DNA of 64,000 bases from Solidesulfovibrio fructosivorans JJ] (GTDB taxonomy: Bacteria > Desulfobacterota > Desulfovibrionia > Desulfovibrionales > Desulfovibrionaceae): the NCBI RefSeq assembly GCF_000179555.1, contig NZ_AECZ01000013.1, forward strand, positions 1 to 64,000. The letters run 5' to 3'. Below, piece by piece: positions 38,381 through 46,981 of the stretch; within the stretch, counting starts at the first letter, position 1, and every line of letters begins with the position of its first letter. The position numbers were made by a program, and so were the translations under genes. Under the pieces are notes generated by a model that saw only the letters and a list, made by a program, of their open reading frames with translations, was not told the origin of the DNA and ran no database searches.

Positions 38381-38800
38381 TCATTTCCGGACGTGGTGGG
38401 CCGCGACCGTGATCGTGATGCCGCCCCTGGCGGCGAATTCGCCCGTGACCTCCATCTCGACCGGATCGCAGGCCGCCACCAGGTCGTCCAGAATGCGGTT
38501 GGTCAGCGTCTCCATGAAGGTGCCCTCGTCGCGGTAGCTGAACAGGTAGAGCTTGAGGGATTTCGACTCGATGCAGCGCGCCCCCGGCACGTAGCGGATA
38601 CTGATGCGGCCGAAATCGGGCTGGCCGGTCTTGGGGCACAGACTCGTGAATTCCTCGCTGGAAAAGGTCACCTCGTAGCGCCGGTCGGGGTAGGCGTTGG
38701 GAAATGTCTCCAGCAGGGACGGGGTGACGGTGCGGGGATAGCGCGTGGCCCCCTGGCCCAAGGTTTTAAGCTGGCTGACGTCGTCTTTCGGTGTGGGCAT
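38381..38800 (-). CDS. queF: NADPH-dependent preQ0 reductase QueF
   Basis: A 139-residue short-form QueF that reduces preQ0 to preQ1 in queuosine synthesis. The catalytic cysteine lies in SLCPKTGQPDFG, and the conserved Glu-containing ESKSLKLYLFSYRDEG block follows. The ATG at 38800 has AGGAG upstream. It faces away from queD, so the two share a 116-bp divergent control region. Confidence 0.95.
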   Translation of the reverse strand: MPTPKDDVSQLKTLGQGATRYPRTVTPSLLETFPNAYPDRRYEVTFSSEEFTSLCPKTGQPDFGRISIRYVPGARCIESKSLKLYLFSYRDEGTFMETLTNRILDDLVAACDPVEMEVTGEFAARGGITITVAAHHVRK

Positions 38801-38849
38801 GAAGGGCTCCTTGACGGCCCGGGTCGGGCCGTGGTTGTCATCGTGGGAT

Positions 38850-38878
38850 TGACAGGGAAAGAAGGCCTTCCTACCGTG
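38850..38878 (+). promoter_or_regulatory. Putative sigma-70 promoter for queDEC
   Basis: Perfect TTGACA (38850-38855), 17-bp spacer, TACCGT (38873-38878), 38 bp before the queD ATG. No preQ1 riboswitch pattern was seen in the short leader. Confidence 0.55.
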
Positions 38879-38916
38879 CCTGCCCTTCATGTTCAACGCC
38901 TTGGGGGAGAACGTCC

Positions 38917-39291
38917 ATGCCCGGTATCTACGCCATCACCGTTTCCGGTTCCTTCAGCGCGGCCCACAGGCTCCCCGGCCATCCCGGGCCCTGCGCCGCC
39001 ATGCACGGCCACAACTTCGCGGTCACGCTCCACCTTGTCGCGACAAGCCTCAAGGACGGCATGGTGGCCGATTTCCTGACCGTGCGCGCCGCGTTGGACG
39101 CGGCCTTCGCCCGGCTCGATCACGCCTGCTTAAACGACATTCCCGAGCTTTCGCCGCCCACGGCCGAGGTCATCGCGGCCTGGATATTCGGCGAGGTGCG
39201 CCCCCGGCTGGAAGACGGCCGGGTGCGTCTTTCGCGGGTGACGGTGGAGGAAAGCAAAGGGCTTGTCGCCAGCTATACGGAAGACGCCTGA
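38917..39291 (+). CDS. queD: 6-carboxytetrahydropterin synthase QueD
   Basis: A 124-residue member of the PTPS family that makes 6-carboxytetrahydropterin from dihydroneopterin triphosphate. Zinc-binding histidines are in SAAHRLPGH and MHGHNF, with the nearby cysteine (GPCAAMHGH) at the catalytic position. Late VTVEESKG is typical. Its TGA overlaps the ATG of queE by one base (TGATG). Confidence 0.94.
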   Translation: MPGIYAITVSGSFSAAHRLPGHPGPCAAMHGHNFAVTLHLVATSLKDGMVADFLTVRAALDAAFARLDHACLNDIPELSPPTAEVIAAWIFGEVRPRLEDGRVRLSRVTVEESKGLVASYTEDA

Positions 39292-39923
39292 TGCTGAGGG
39301 TTCACGAGATTTTCGCCAGCATCCAGGGCGAGTCGAGTTATGCCGGCTACCCCTGCGCCTTCTTGCGCCTGTCCGGCTGCAATCTGGACTGTTCCTGGTG
39401 CGACACGCGCTACGCGTCCGCATCGTTTACGGCCATGTCCCTGGACGAGGCGCGACAAAAGCTTCTGGCCCTCGGGCTGCCGCTCGTGGAGCTGACCGGT
39501 GGGGAGCCGCTTTTGGAGCCACTCGCACCCGCGCTTGCCGCCTCTTTGGCCGATGCCGGGGCGACCGTGCTGGTCGAGACCAACGGCAGCCTGGACATCG
39601 GTGTTCTCGATCCCCGGGTGATCGCGGTCATGGACGTCAAATGCCCGGGCAGCGGCATGGAAGGGAAAAACGACTACGCCAACCTGGACCGGCTGCGGCC
39701 CCGCGACGAGGTCAAGTTCGTGTTGGCCGGGCGGGAGGATTACCTTTTCGCCAGGGATGTGGTCCGCCGCGTGCCGGCCGGCAATGCCGTTCATTTTTCA
39801 CCCGTTGCCGGCCGGCTCGATCCCGCCGAACTGGCCGCCTGGATGGTGGCCGACGCGTCCCGGGCGAGGCTGGCCTTGCAATTGCACAAATACATCTGGA
39901 GCCCCGACGCCCGGGGCGTATGA
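39291..39923 (+). CDS. queE: 7-carboxy-7-deazaguanine synthase QueE
   Basis: A 210-residue radical-SAM enzyme that turns carboxytetrahydropterin into 7-carboxy-7-deazaguanine. The cluster motif is [10 protein letters not shown] (C-X3-C-X2-C), preceded by [16 protein letters not shown] and followed by the SAM-binding ELTGGEPLL. Overlaps queD by one base and is 10 bp before queC, so the three genes are one operon. Confidence 0.95.
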   Translation: MLRVHEIFASIQGESSYAGYPCAFLRLSGCNLDCSWCDTRYASASFTAMSLDEARQKLLALGLPLVELTGGEPLLEPLAPALAASLADAGATVLVETNGSLDIGVLDPRVIAVMDVKCPGSGMEGKNDYANLDRLRPRDEVKFVLAGREDYLFARDVVRRVPAGNAVHFSPVAGRLDPAELAAWMVADASRARLALQLHKYIWSPDARGV

Positions 39924-39933
39924 GGAACGTGAT

Positions 39934-40635
39934 ATGACGACGCCGGAAAAAAAGGCGGTGGTGCTTTTTTCGGGCGGGCTCGATTCCACGACCTGCCTGG
40001 CCGTGGCCCGCGAGGAGGGCTTTGCGCCCTGCGCCCTGAGCTTTGCCTACGGCCAGCGCCACGAGGTGGAGCTTCAGGCGGCAAAACGCGTGGCCGCGGC
40101 CATGAACGTCGCCGCCCATCTCGTCTTGCCCCTGCCGCTCGGAGCCATCGGCGGCTCGGCGCTCACGGCCGACATCGCCGTGCCCAAGGACCGCGACGTG
40201 GCCGCCATGGAGGCGGAAATCCCGGTCACCTACGTGCCGGCGCGCAATACCATCTTTCTCTCCATGGCCCTTGGCTGGGCCGAGGTGCTCGGCGCGCAGG
40301 ACATCTACATCGGCGTCAACGCCCTGGATTATTCCGGCTATCCCGATTGCCGGCCGCAGTTCGTGGCCGCCTTCGAGGCCATGGCCAACCTGGCGGTCAA
40401 GGAGGCGGTGGAGGGACACCTGCGCATCAGCATCCACACGCCGCTGCTGCACCTGACCAAGGCCGACATCGTGCGCCTGGGCACGCGGCTCGGCGTGGAT
40501 TACGGGCTCACCCACTCCTGCTACGACCCCGATCCTTCGGGGCTTGCCTGCGGACGCTGCGACAGCTGCCTGCTGCGCAAGAAAGGCTTCGCCGAGGCCG
40601 GCATCCCCGACCCCACGCGATATACACCTGCGTAA
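39934..40635 (+). CDS. queC: 7-cyano-7-deazaguanine (preQ0) synthase QueC
   Basis: A 233-residue ATP-dependent enzyme giving preQ0. The PP-loop is [13 protein letters not shown], and zinc ligands are in [14 protein letters not shown]. Last gene of queDEC, which with queF makes preQ1 from GTP-derived dihydroneopterin triphosphate; the later steps (tgt, queA) are not in the window. Copy 6 of the repeat starts 6 bp after the stop codon. Confidence 0.96.
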   Translation: MTTPEKKAVVLFSGGLDSTTCLAVAREEGFAPCALSFAYGQRHEVELQAAKRVAAAMNVAAHLVLPLPLGAIGGSALTADIAVPKDRDVAAMEAEIPVTYVPARNTIFLSMALGWAEVLGAQDIYIGVNALDYSGYPDCRPQFVAAFEAMANLAVKEAVEGHLRISIHTPLLHLTKADIVRLGTRLGVDYGLTHSCYDPDPSGLACGRCDSCLLRKKGFAEAGIPDPTRYTPA

Positions 40636-40640
40636 AGGAG

Positions 40641-40805
40641 CCGGGGGGAAACTTTTCTGTAGAAAAGTTTCCCCCCGGACCCCCTTTCCAAAGACTTTTA
40701 GCGGTTACAGAGTGTTATCGTTACCGCGTCTGTAACCGGTAGAAGTTTTGGGGAGGGGAGAGCGCGAGAGGGGAACCCTTTTTTCAAAAAGGGTTCCCCT
40801 CTCGC
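40641..40805. repeat. Composite palindromic repeat, copy 6 (A then B)
   Basis: A palindrome 40641-40678 directly follows the queC stop; B palindrome 40764-40805 is 10 bp from the stop of the minus-strand gene at 40815. It is the most complete copy. The linker contains the inverted pair AAAGACTTTTAGCGGTTAC and GTAACCGGTAGAAGTTTT, so the whole unit is itself roughly symmetrical. Confidence 0.88.
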
Positions 40806-40814
40806 ATTCTTGCC

Positions 40815-41282
40815 CTACTCCTCAAATCTTGGCGACAGCACGATCGGGTCGCGCAGGAAATCGATTTCTTCCTGGGTCAGGATGCAGGGTTCCTGATTGT
40901 GGGGCGTGGGGGCGGGAGGAATGCGGCAAAGCGTCTCGCGGGTCTGGGCCAGGAGCGACTCCGGCAGGATCGGCAGCGGGCAAAGTCCCTGGATACGGCC
41001 CTTGGCCGTGGCCTGTCGCACCACGGTCGGGCAGGGCGGATGGAAAAGCGCGACGACTTCCATGCCGCGCCGGCTCAGGGCGTACATGTCGGCCACGGCG
41101 GCATCCGCGTCCTCGCCCACCTCGTAGTAGGCCAGGCGGCAGATTCGCCTGCTCCCCATGAGACGCAGGGCCTCCTCGTAGTCGCGGGCCGCGACCACGG
41201 GGTACTTGCCCGACAGGACCCCGGCCATGACGGCGAGGTCAATGATGTCCGGGCTGATGATGCAAACGCCGGCGGGCGGCAT
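40815..41282 (-). CDS. Protein of unknown function with a receiver-like sequence
   Basis: A 155-residue soluble protein. The N-terminal 115 residues alternate strands and helices in a way reminiscent of a response-regulator receiver (AGVCIISPDIIDLAVMAGVLSG, ARDYEEALRLMGSRRICRL, then GMEVVALFHP), but the acidic pocket and the phospho-accepting aspartate are not clearly in place, so I regard it as receiver-like at best. CAGGAG lies upstream of the ATG at 41282. An ATG at 41357 is an alternative. It is convergent with queC. Confidence 0.4.
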   Translation of the reverse strand: MPPAGVCIISPDIIDLAVMAGVLSGKYPVVAARDYEEALRLMGSRRICRLAYYEVGEDADAAVADMYALSRRGMEVVALFHPPCPTVVRQATAKGRIQGLCPLPILPESLLAQTRETLCRIPPAPTPHNQEPCILTQEEIDFLRDPIVLSPRFEE

Positions 41283-41726
41283 GGATCTCCTGGAGGACAC
41301 GCCCCAAGCGTGTCCGTAAAACGAGGGGGTGACGGTGCGTCCGGACTTGTTTTCCATCAGGCGAGGGCGGGCGCGTGGGGCATGCCGCACCCATATATCG
41401 CGCTGTTGCGGGTTTCTTTTTTGAGAGGATGGAAGCATCGTTTTGCCAGGACAGTGCCTTGCTGCGCAAATGATTTGCAATATCCGTCTTGTTGCCAGGA
41501 AGTCGTTCCGGACGTGGTTTCGGTTACCAGTCTACCGTTTCCGACGGTCGAGACCGCCTCAAACCGGAGGCTCGCGGCTCGCGATCGGCCGATGGACGCG
41601 ACGATGTTGCTCCGGGGAGCGGGAGGAGCCATACTCGGTTGGGCGCGGCGCGCGCCCGGAAGGTTTCGCCGGCCGGCCGGACCCGGGCGCGACCCGCCCG
41701 CCAAATCGTTCGCAACGGGAGCTTTC
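41283..41726. other. 440-bp divergent region without a supported gene
   Basis: Separates the 40815 gene from the 41727 gene. It contains a GCAAAT-G-ATTTGC dyad at about 41466-41478 and some AT-rich sequence. In-frame ATGs at 41592 and 41604 could extend the downstream gene but lack ribosome sites, and the encoded sequence is low in coding character. Confidence 0.35.
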
Positions 41727-42593
41727 TTGGATCCGACCACCCCCAGGGAGCGCACGCGCAAGCCGGCGCTCATGATCCTCACCTCGCACCGCAGGGACTG
41801 TTTCGACCTGTGTGTCTGGTGCCTGGAGCGCTTCACCCGGCTGGAGCGTTTTACGGCCGTCTATGTCTTGGCCAATGCCGTTTCGCCCGAGCACGAGGCG
41901 AGCATCGCCGCCTTTGCCGCGCGCCATGCCCATGTCCGGGTGATTCCCTGCCTGCCCGCGGGGCTGGTGCCGGCGGTCATGGATGCGCAAAACGCCATCC
42001 TGGCCAGACATGCGGATGACGGCGTGGTGAAAATCGACGAGGACGTCTTTGTGACGGAGCACTGGCTGGAGCATCTGCTGGCGGCGCAGCGGATGCACGC
42101 CGAAAATCCGGGGGTGCTGCTCGTCGCCTGCCCGACGCCGGTGAGCACCACGGGCAAACGGTGCCTCGGGGCTTTTTTCCGGGCGCATTTTCCCGATATC
42201 GTGGAGCGCTGTGCCGCGAGCCGGGTCTACGACGACCCGGTCTACCACCGGATGGTGTGGGAGGCGGTGCTGACGCGGGACCTGATGGGGAAGTACGCCC
42301 GCTTCGCCAACGACGCCTACTTCTATTCCGCGAGCCTCATCATCCACTGCGTGCTCTACGACCGCAAGGCCCTGGAGGCCATCGGGCCGTTCCCCACCCA
42401 GGCCATAAAGGGCACGCTGGTGACCGACGAAGTGGCGGTCAACATGGCCCTTCGCCGCACGGGGAAAAAGGCGGCCCTGCCCTCGGCCGGGCTGGTGCAC
42501 CATTACAGCCACGCCGCCTGCCTTGCGGCCATGCTGCGCGACGTGCCCGTTTCGCGCATCGGGGCCTGGATGCGCGAGGCGGCGGGGCGGTAG
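41727..42593 (+). CDS. Glycosyltransferase-like protein (GT-A fold)
   Basis: A 288-residue protein that looks like a nucleotide-sugar glycosyltransferase: LMILTSHRRDCFDLCVW near the start, AVMDAQNAILARHADDGVVKIDEDVFV with a DED in the place of the DXD metal motif, then a hydrophobic ASLIIHCVLYDRKALEAIG and a C-terminal His-rich VHHYSHA. The start is taken as TTG at 41727, with CGGGAG six bases upstream. It is neither in a sugar operon nor near other transferases. Confidence 0.5.
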   Translation: MDPTTPRERTRKPALMILTSHRRDCFDLCVWCLERFTRLERFTAVYVLANAVSPEHEASIAAFAARHAHVRVIPCLPAGLVPAVMDAQNAILARHADDGVVKIDEDVFVTEHWLEHLLAAQRMHAENPGVLLVACPTPVSTTGKRCLGAFFRAHFPDIVERCAASRVYDDPVYHRMVWEAVLTRDLMGKYARFANDAYFYSASLIIHCVLYDRKALEAIGPFPTQAIKGTLVTDEVAVNMALRRTGKKAALPSAGLVHHYSHAACLAAMLRDVPVSRIGAWMREAAGR

Positions 42594-42598
42594 CGCCG

Positions 42599-43360
42599 TT
42601 ACGGCGTCGGGACCCCGAGCAGGCGCAGCAGCCCGTCCAGGATGGTCAGCGGATGGGGCGGACAGCCCGGGACGTAGAGGTCCACGGGCATAACACCCGG
42701 CGCGCCGCCGCGGGTCTCGGCGCTGGCCGCGAAGATTCCGCCCGAGATGGCGCAGGCCCCGACCGCTATGGCGAGCCTCGGGTCCGGCACGGCGTCGAAG
42801 GTGTCGCGGGTCGCTTGATACATGTTTTCCGTCACCGGGCCGGTCACGGCCACGCCGTCGGCGTGGCGGGGCGAAGCCACGAAATCGATGCCGAAGCGAC
42901 CGAGGTCGTAGACCACCGTGCCGAGCACGTTGATGTCCGCCTCGCAGGCGTTGCAGCCGCCGGCGCTTACCTGCCGCAGCTTGAGCGACCGGGCGAAGAG
43001 CTTGCGTCTGGCGGGCTCCAGGGGCCTGACCTCGGGCTTGGTCCCCGGGCGCAGAATCAGCCCTTCCCGGCTGGTGGAAGCCAGGCGGTGGTCGCCGGTG
43101 AAGCGCACCCGGCCGCCCGGACAGGCCGCGCAGGCCCCGCACAGGATGCAGCGGCCGAGGTCGAGGTACAGGCCGTCGTGGTCGAAGCCGAGCGCTCCGG
43201 TGGGGCACAGCCCGGCGCAGACGGCCTTGCAGTCCGAAACGCAGGGGCCGTCGACCAGCTCGGGCCGTCCCCGGTAGCGGGGCGGCAGCGGGGGCAGGCT
43301 TTTGGGGAAGGCGACGGTGCGCCGGCCCTGTTGCAGGCGTTCGAGCAGAATGCGAAACAT
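42599..43360 (-). CDS. Ehr complex: ferredoxin-small-subunit fusion (HyfH/HyfI-like)
   Basis: A 253-residue protein joining two roles that are usually separate genes. The N-terminal ~100 residues have two cluster motifs, C-X3-C-X3-C-X3-CP (CVSDCKAVCAGLCP) and C-X2-C-X2-C-X2-CP (CILCGACAACP). The C-terminal part is NuoB/HycG-like with the cysteines for the proximal cluster in GGCNACEADI, VGACAISGG and VPGCPPHPLTIL. Last gene of the operon, 10 bp after the large subunit. It probably collects electrons on the cytoplasmic face. The first cluster's spacing differs from ordinary ferredoxins. Confidence 0.8.
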   Translation of the reverse strand: MFRILLERLQQGRRTVAFPKSLPPLPPRYRGRPELVDGPCVSDCKAVCAGLCPTGALGFDHDGLYLDLGRCILCGACAACPGGRVRFTGDHRLASTSREGLILRPGTKPEVRPLEPARRKLFARSLKLRQVSAGGCNACEADINVLGTVVYDLGRFGIDFVASPRHADGVAVTGPVTENMYQATRDTFDAVPDPRLAIAVGACAISGGIFAASAETRGGAPGVMPVDLYVPGCPPHPLTILDGLLRLLGVPTP

Positions 43361-43370
43361 GGGCGCGTTC

Positions 43371-44855
43371 CTAGAGGTCGTGTCCGCAGTACGACAGATT
43401 GAAGCTCTTGTTGCACAGGGGAAAATCCGAAATCTGCTGTCCCCGCAGGGCCACAGCCAGCCCGAACCAGTTGTGATAGGACGGGTCGATGATCTTGTAG
43501 GCGGCGAAACGGCCGTCCGGGCCGGTCACGGCCACATGGTGCACCTCGCCGCGCCAGCCCTCGACGATGCCGACAGCCAGACGGTCCGGCGGCAGCCCGT
43601 CCGGCATGGGCCGGCCCACGGGGCCTGTGGGCGGATCGGCCAGGGCCTTGTCCAGAAAATCCAGGGACGTTTCCAGCTCCAGCCGGCGCACCAGGGCCCG
43701 GGCGTAGACGTCGCCGAAATCGTGCAGCGACAGCGGGATGTCCTTGGGATCGGTCCCGGGCAGGGGGAAGGTGCGCCTTGCGTCCCGGGACAGGCCACAG
43801 GCCCGGGCGGGGGGACCGACCAGCCCCAGCTCCTGGGCCGTCGTCGCCGTCAGCCGTCCCGTGCCCTCGAACCGGGCCAGGACCGTGGACGAGGCGAAGA
43901 GCAGTTCGCAGGCCCCGAAGGCGGCCCGGCGGCCGGCCTCCAGGCGCTTGGCCAGTTCCACGCGCGCCTCCTCGTCGAGGTCGACGGCCGCCCCGCCCGG
44001 GCGCACGATGCCCCGGCCGAAGCGGTTGCCGCAAAAAAGCGCGGTCATGTTGAGAAAATCGCCCCGGATGCGGCCGCAGTAGGACATGGTGGGCAAAAAG
44101 CCCACGTCGCCGGAAAGGGCGCCCAGGTCGCCGGTATGGTTGGCCAGACGTTCGAGCTCCAGGGCCAGGCGGGCGATCCAGCGGCCGCGCGGCGTGGCGT
44201 CCCGGCCGGTCAGGCTCTCCACCACGGCGGCATGGGCCAGGGCGTGCCCGATAGTGGTGTCGCCGGCTACCGTCTCCACGAGATGGGGCGTGCGGATGTC
44301 AGGGCCGCCGACCAGCAGGCGCTCGACGCCCCTATGCTGGTAGCCGAGGCTTATTTCCAAGTGCAGGACGTTTTCGCCCGCGCACTGGAACCGGAAATGG
44401 CCGGGCTCGATGATGCCGGCGTGGACCGGGCCCACGGCCACCTCGTGGGCCTCCTCGCCCTGGACCTTGAAAAAGTCGGTGATGCCCGGCCTTGGACGCG
44501 GTCCGTCGGGATGGGGAAAGGACGGGGCGAAGCGCACGGGTTTGAGCCAGGGATGGCCCTCGGGCCGGATTTCCCACTGCTCGAAAAGCTCGCGCTCGAA
44601 AAGGTGGCACTGCGGGCACTCGGGGGTGAGCGACGGGTAGGCGGTAACGGGGCCGGCGCGAAAGACGGCGAGCTTGCCGTCGTGGTCGCGTCCGGTCAGG
44701 GCGATAAGTCCCACGCCGCCTTTGCCGGGCAGGCCGAAAAGGGCCATCACCCGCCAGCCGTCGGCCACGCGGTCGAGAATCCGCTGGCGGAAATCGCCGA
44801 GCGACAGCAGGGGAATGTCGGCCAGGGGCAGGCTTTGGGTATGGGAAAATTCCAT
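43371..44855 (-). CDS. Ehr complex: large subunit (HycE/NuoCD-like) lacking all NiFe ligands
   Basis: A 494-residue protein with a NuoC-like N-terminal part (to ~130) and a HycE/NuoD-like part. The GYQHRGVE block (172-178) is intact. At the first metal site, where hydrogenases have RVCGIC, the sequence is T195-V-A-G-D-T200, so both cysteines are gone. At the second site, the DPCxxC region aligns with N-L-S-Y-C-G near the end, also losing both. It thus cannot hold a NiFe centre. This matches the energy-converting hydrogenase-related (Ehr) complexes. Four bases overlap or abut the next genes on each side. Confidence 0.82.
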   Translation of the reverse strand: MEFSHTQSLPLADIPLLSLGDFRQRILDRVADGWRVMALFGLPGKGGVGLIALTGRDHDGKLAVFRAGPVTAYPSLTPECPQCHLFERELFEQWEIRPEGHPWLKPVRFAPSFPHPDGPRPRPGITDFFKVQGEEAHEVAVGPVHAGIIEPGHFRFQCAGENVLHLEISLGYQHRGVERLLVGGPDIRTPHLVETVAGDTTIGHALAHAAVVESLTGRDATPRGRWIARLALELERLANHTGDLGALSGDVGFLPTMSYCGRIRGDFLNMTALFCGNRFGRGIVRPGGAAVDLDEEARVELAKRLEAGRRAAFGACELLFASSTVLARFEGTGRLTATTAQELGLVGPPARACGLSRDARRTFPLPGTDPKDIPLSLHDFGDVYARALVRRLELETSLDFLDKALADPPTGPVGRPMPDGLPPDRLAVGIVEGWRGEVHHVAVTGPDGRFAAYKIIDPSYHNWFGLAVALRGQQISDFPLCNKSFNLSYCGHDL

Positions 44856-44859
44856 GGCG

Positions 44860-46329
44860 TCAGCCTCCGATGGCCCCGGCCACCCGGGAAAGAAAGGCCT
44901 GCAAGGGCGCGGGCAGGAAAAGGCCCAGCACAAGGACCAGGGCCAGCAGGGCGAAAGGCGGCCCCCAGGATACCACCGGTTCCGAAACCGGCGGACGGAC
45001 GGCCGGCGGCACCGGTCCCTGGACCATGCGCAGGACCGTCACGGACATGCCGACGAAAATGACCGCCAGAAAAACCAGGTAGCCTACGGCGGCGGCAATG
45101 GCCCCGGCGGCGAACATGGCCCGCAGGATCAGCAGTTCGCTGACGAAGAGGCCGAAGGGCGGCGAGCCGCAGATGGCCAGGAAGCCGGCCAGCCACATCG
45201 CGCCCGTCACGGGCAGGGCCCGGGCGAGGCCCCGGGCGTCGTGGCAGGACCGCGTGTGGTACAGGGCCAGGATATTTCCCGAAACGAGAAAGAGCGCGCC
45301 CTTGGTCAGGGAATGGCAGGCGGCGTGGAGCATGGCCCCGAAGACCGCCCCGCCGCCGATGCCGACGCCGAGGGCCAGGATACCCATGTGCTCGACGCTG
45401 GAATAGGCGAGCAGGCGTTTGTAGTCGCCCTGGCCGACGATGAAGACGGCGGCCACGCCCATGGAAAGCAGACCGAAAAGGACCAGCAGCCCGCCGCTGA
45501 AATCGGCGATGCCGGCCGCGCCGAGAACCTGGTGGGCGCGCAGGATGCCGAGAAAGGCGCAGTTTAAAAGGGCTCCGGAGAGAAGCGCCGAAACGAGCGA
45601 CGGCGACTGGCTGTGGGCGTCGGGCAGCCAGTTGTGCATGGGGGCCAGCCCCATCTTGGTGCCGTAGCCGACGAGCAGGAAAATAAAGGCCGCCTTGAGC
45701 CAGGGTTTGCCGGCCATGGCCGCCCGGGGCAGCATGGCGGCGACGTCCATGGAGGGGAGCGGACTGGCCGGGTTGTAGAAGGCCACGGAAAAAAGGATGT
45801 TGCCGAGTAGGGCCAGGGCGATGCCCACCGAACAGATGAGCAGGTATTTCCAGGTCGCTTCCAGGGAGCGGCGATGGCGGTGGAAATAGATCAGCGGCGC
45901 GCTCGAAAGGGTGGTGGCTTCGATGCCGACCCAGAGCACGGACAGGTTGCGCGTGGTCGCGACCAGCGTCATGGAGGCCAGAAACAGGCACAGGCAGGCG
46001 GTGAAGATGCGCTCCGGGGCGTTTTGAAACACGGCCCCGTCCTGGAAATCGCGCTTGGTCCCGCCGCCTTCGGCGCGCAGGTAGCCGGTGGCGTAGATGG
46101 CGGCGGCGAGAAACAGCAGGCTGGCCAGGGTCAGGAACAGCTGTCCGGGCGCGTCGAGTTCCAACAGCCCGCCAAAGGCCGGAGCCGGCGGATGGGCGAA
46201 GGTGGCCGCGACGAGGGCGGTGTGGAGCATGGCCGCGATGACCAGCACGGCCCGGCGGGGCCGGTCGGCGGGCAGGGCCAGGGACAAGGCGGCGGCCAGG
46301 ATCGGGACGAGAAGCAGGGCGTCGAGCAT
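44860..46329 (-). CDS. Ehr complex: proton-pumping subunit (HyfF/NuoN-M-like)
   Basis: A 489-residue polytopic membrane protein of the Mrp/NuoLMN family. Family blocks are clear: KTWLKAAFIFLLVGYGTKMG, LLAYSSVEHMGILALGVGIG and LHAACHSLTKGALFLVSGN. The central charged residues of the channel (Lys in LTKGALF and GYGTK) are kept, so ion translocation is plausible. One of two such subunits in the operon. Its ATG lies seven bases after the HyfE-like stop. Confidence 0.88.
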   Translation of the reverse strand: MLDALLLVPILAAALSLALPADRPRRAVLVIAAMLHTALVAATFAHPPAPAFGGLLELDAPGQLFLTLASLLFLAAAIYATGYLRAEGGGTKRDFQDGAVFQNAPERIFTACLCLFLASMTLVATTRNLSVLWVGIEATTLSSAPLIYFHRHRRSLEATWKYLLICSVGIALALLGNILFSVAFYNPASPLPSMDVAAMLPRAAMAGKPWLKAAFIFLLVGYGTKMGLAPMHNWLPDAHSQSPSLVSALLSGALLNCAFLGILRAHQVLGAAGIADFSGGLLVLFGLLSMGVAAVFIVGQGDYKRLLAYSSVEHMGILALGVGIGGGAVFGAMLHAACHSLTKGALFLVSGNILALYHTRSCHDARGLARALPVTGAMWLAGFLAICGSPPFGLFVSELLILRAMFAAGAIAAAVGYLVFLAVIFVGMSVTVLRMVQGPVPPAVRPPVSEPVVSWGPPFALLALVLVLGLFLPAPLQAFLSRVAGAIGG

Positions 46330-46335
46330 AGAGGA

Positions 46336-46977
46336 TCAGTCCCGCAGGCTGCAAAACCGTCCGACGTCGATGGACTCGAAGGTCTTGTTGATGTGGTGGA
46401 TGGCGATGCCCATGACAAAGACGGCCACGAAGATGTCGAGGAGCACGGACAGCTCCAGCCAGACCGATCCCTGGCCGGAAAGGGGCGTGCCCAAAAGGAA
46501 GATGCCGTTTTCCATGCCCAGGTAGCCGATGACCTGGGTCAGGGCCTTTTTGCGGGCCACGACCAGGGTCAGGCCGGCGAAGATGGTGGTCAGGGCCGTG
46601 GGGAAAAGAAGCGGCGGGAAAAGCCCCGGCGGGAAGGGCAGGCGCGTTTCCAGCCAGAGGGAAAAGAGCAGCCCGGCCACCCCGGCCACCAGCGACAGGT
46701 GGAAGCCGATGGTCGGCTCCACCACCGGGTTGACCTCCAGACGGGAAAGCGTGCGGGCCAAAAGCGCCGGAAAGCCCACGCCCTTGATGGCGAAGACGGC
46801 GAAGGACAGGGCCAGGGCGTGGCCATGGGCGGCCGGGCCGGTGAAAAGGAGCGGCACGGCCGCCAAAAGCGCCCCCTGGATGGCGGTCAGGCGGATCAGC
46901 ACCCGCAGCCGCGAAATGGCCAGATAGGCCAGGTTGCAGCACAGCAGGGCCACCAGGACGGATTCGAAAAGCTCCAC
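46336..46977 (-). CDS. Ehr complex: small membrane subunit (HyfE/NuoK-like)
   Basis: A 213-residue protein with about six hydrophobic segments, matching HyfE (KKALTQVIGYLGMENGIFLLG, FVMGIAIHHINKTFESIDV). GTG start at 46977 with GGAGG seven bases upstream, located within the tail region of the HyfC-like gene's end. Completes the membrane arm together with the HyfB, HyfC and HyfF-like subunits. Confidence 0.85.
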   Translation of the reverse strand: MELFESVLVALLCCNLAYLAISRLRVLIRLTAIQGALLAAVPLLFTGPAAHGHALALSFAVFAIKGVGFPALLARTLSRLEVNPVVEPTIGFHLSLVAGVAGLLFSLWLETRLPFPPGLFPPLLFPTALTTIFAGLTLVVARKKALTQVIGYLGMENGIFLLGTPLSGQGSVWLELSVLLDIFVAVFVMGIAIHHINKTFESIDVGRFCSLRD

Positions 46978-46981
46978 GCGC

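Noticed and set aside
38801-38916. PreQ1 riboswitch before queD or queF
   Set aside because: The leader is short and no pseudoknot-forming preQ1 core was found.
40899-41726. A long N-terminal extension of the glycosyltransferase-like gene
   Set aside because: The extension is antisense to the 40815 gene and lacks coding character; a TTG with a good ribosome site at 41727 fits better.
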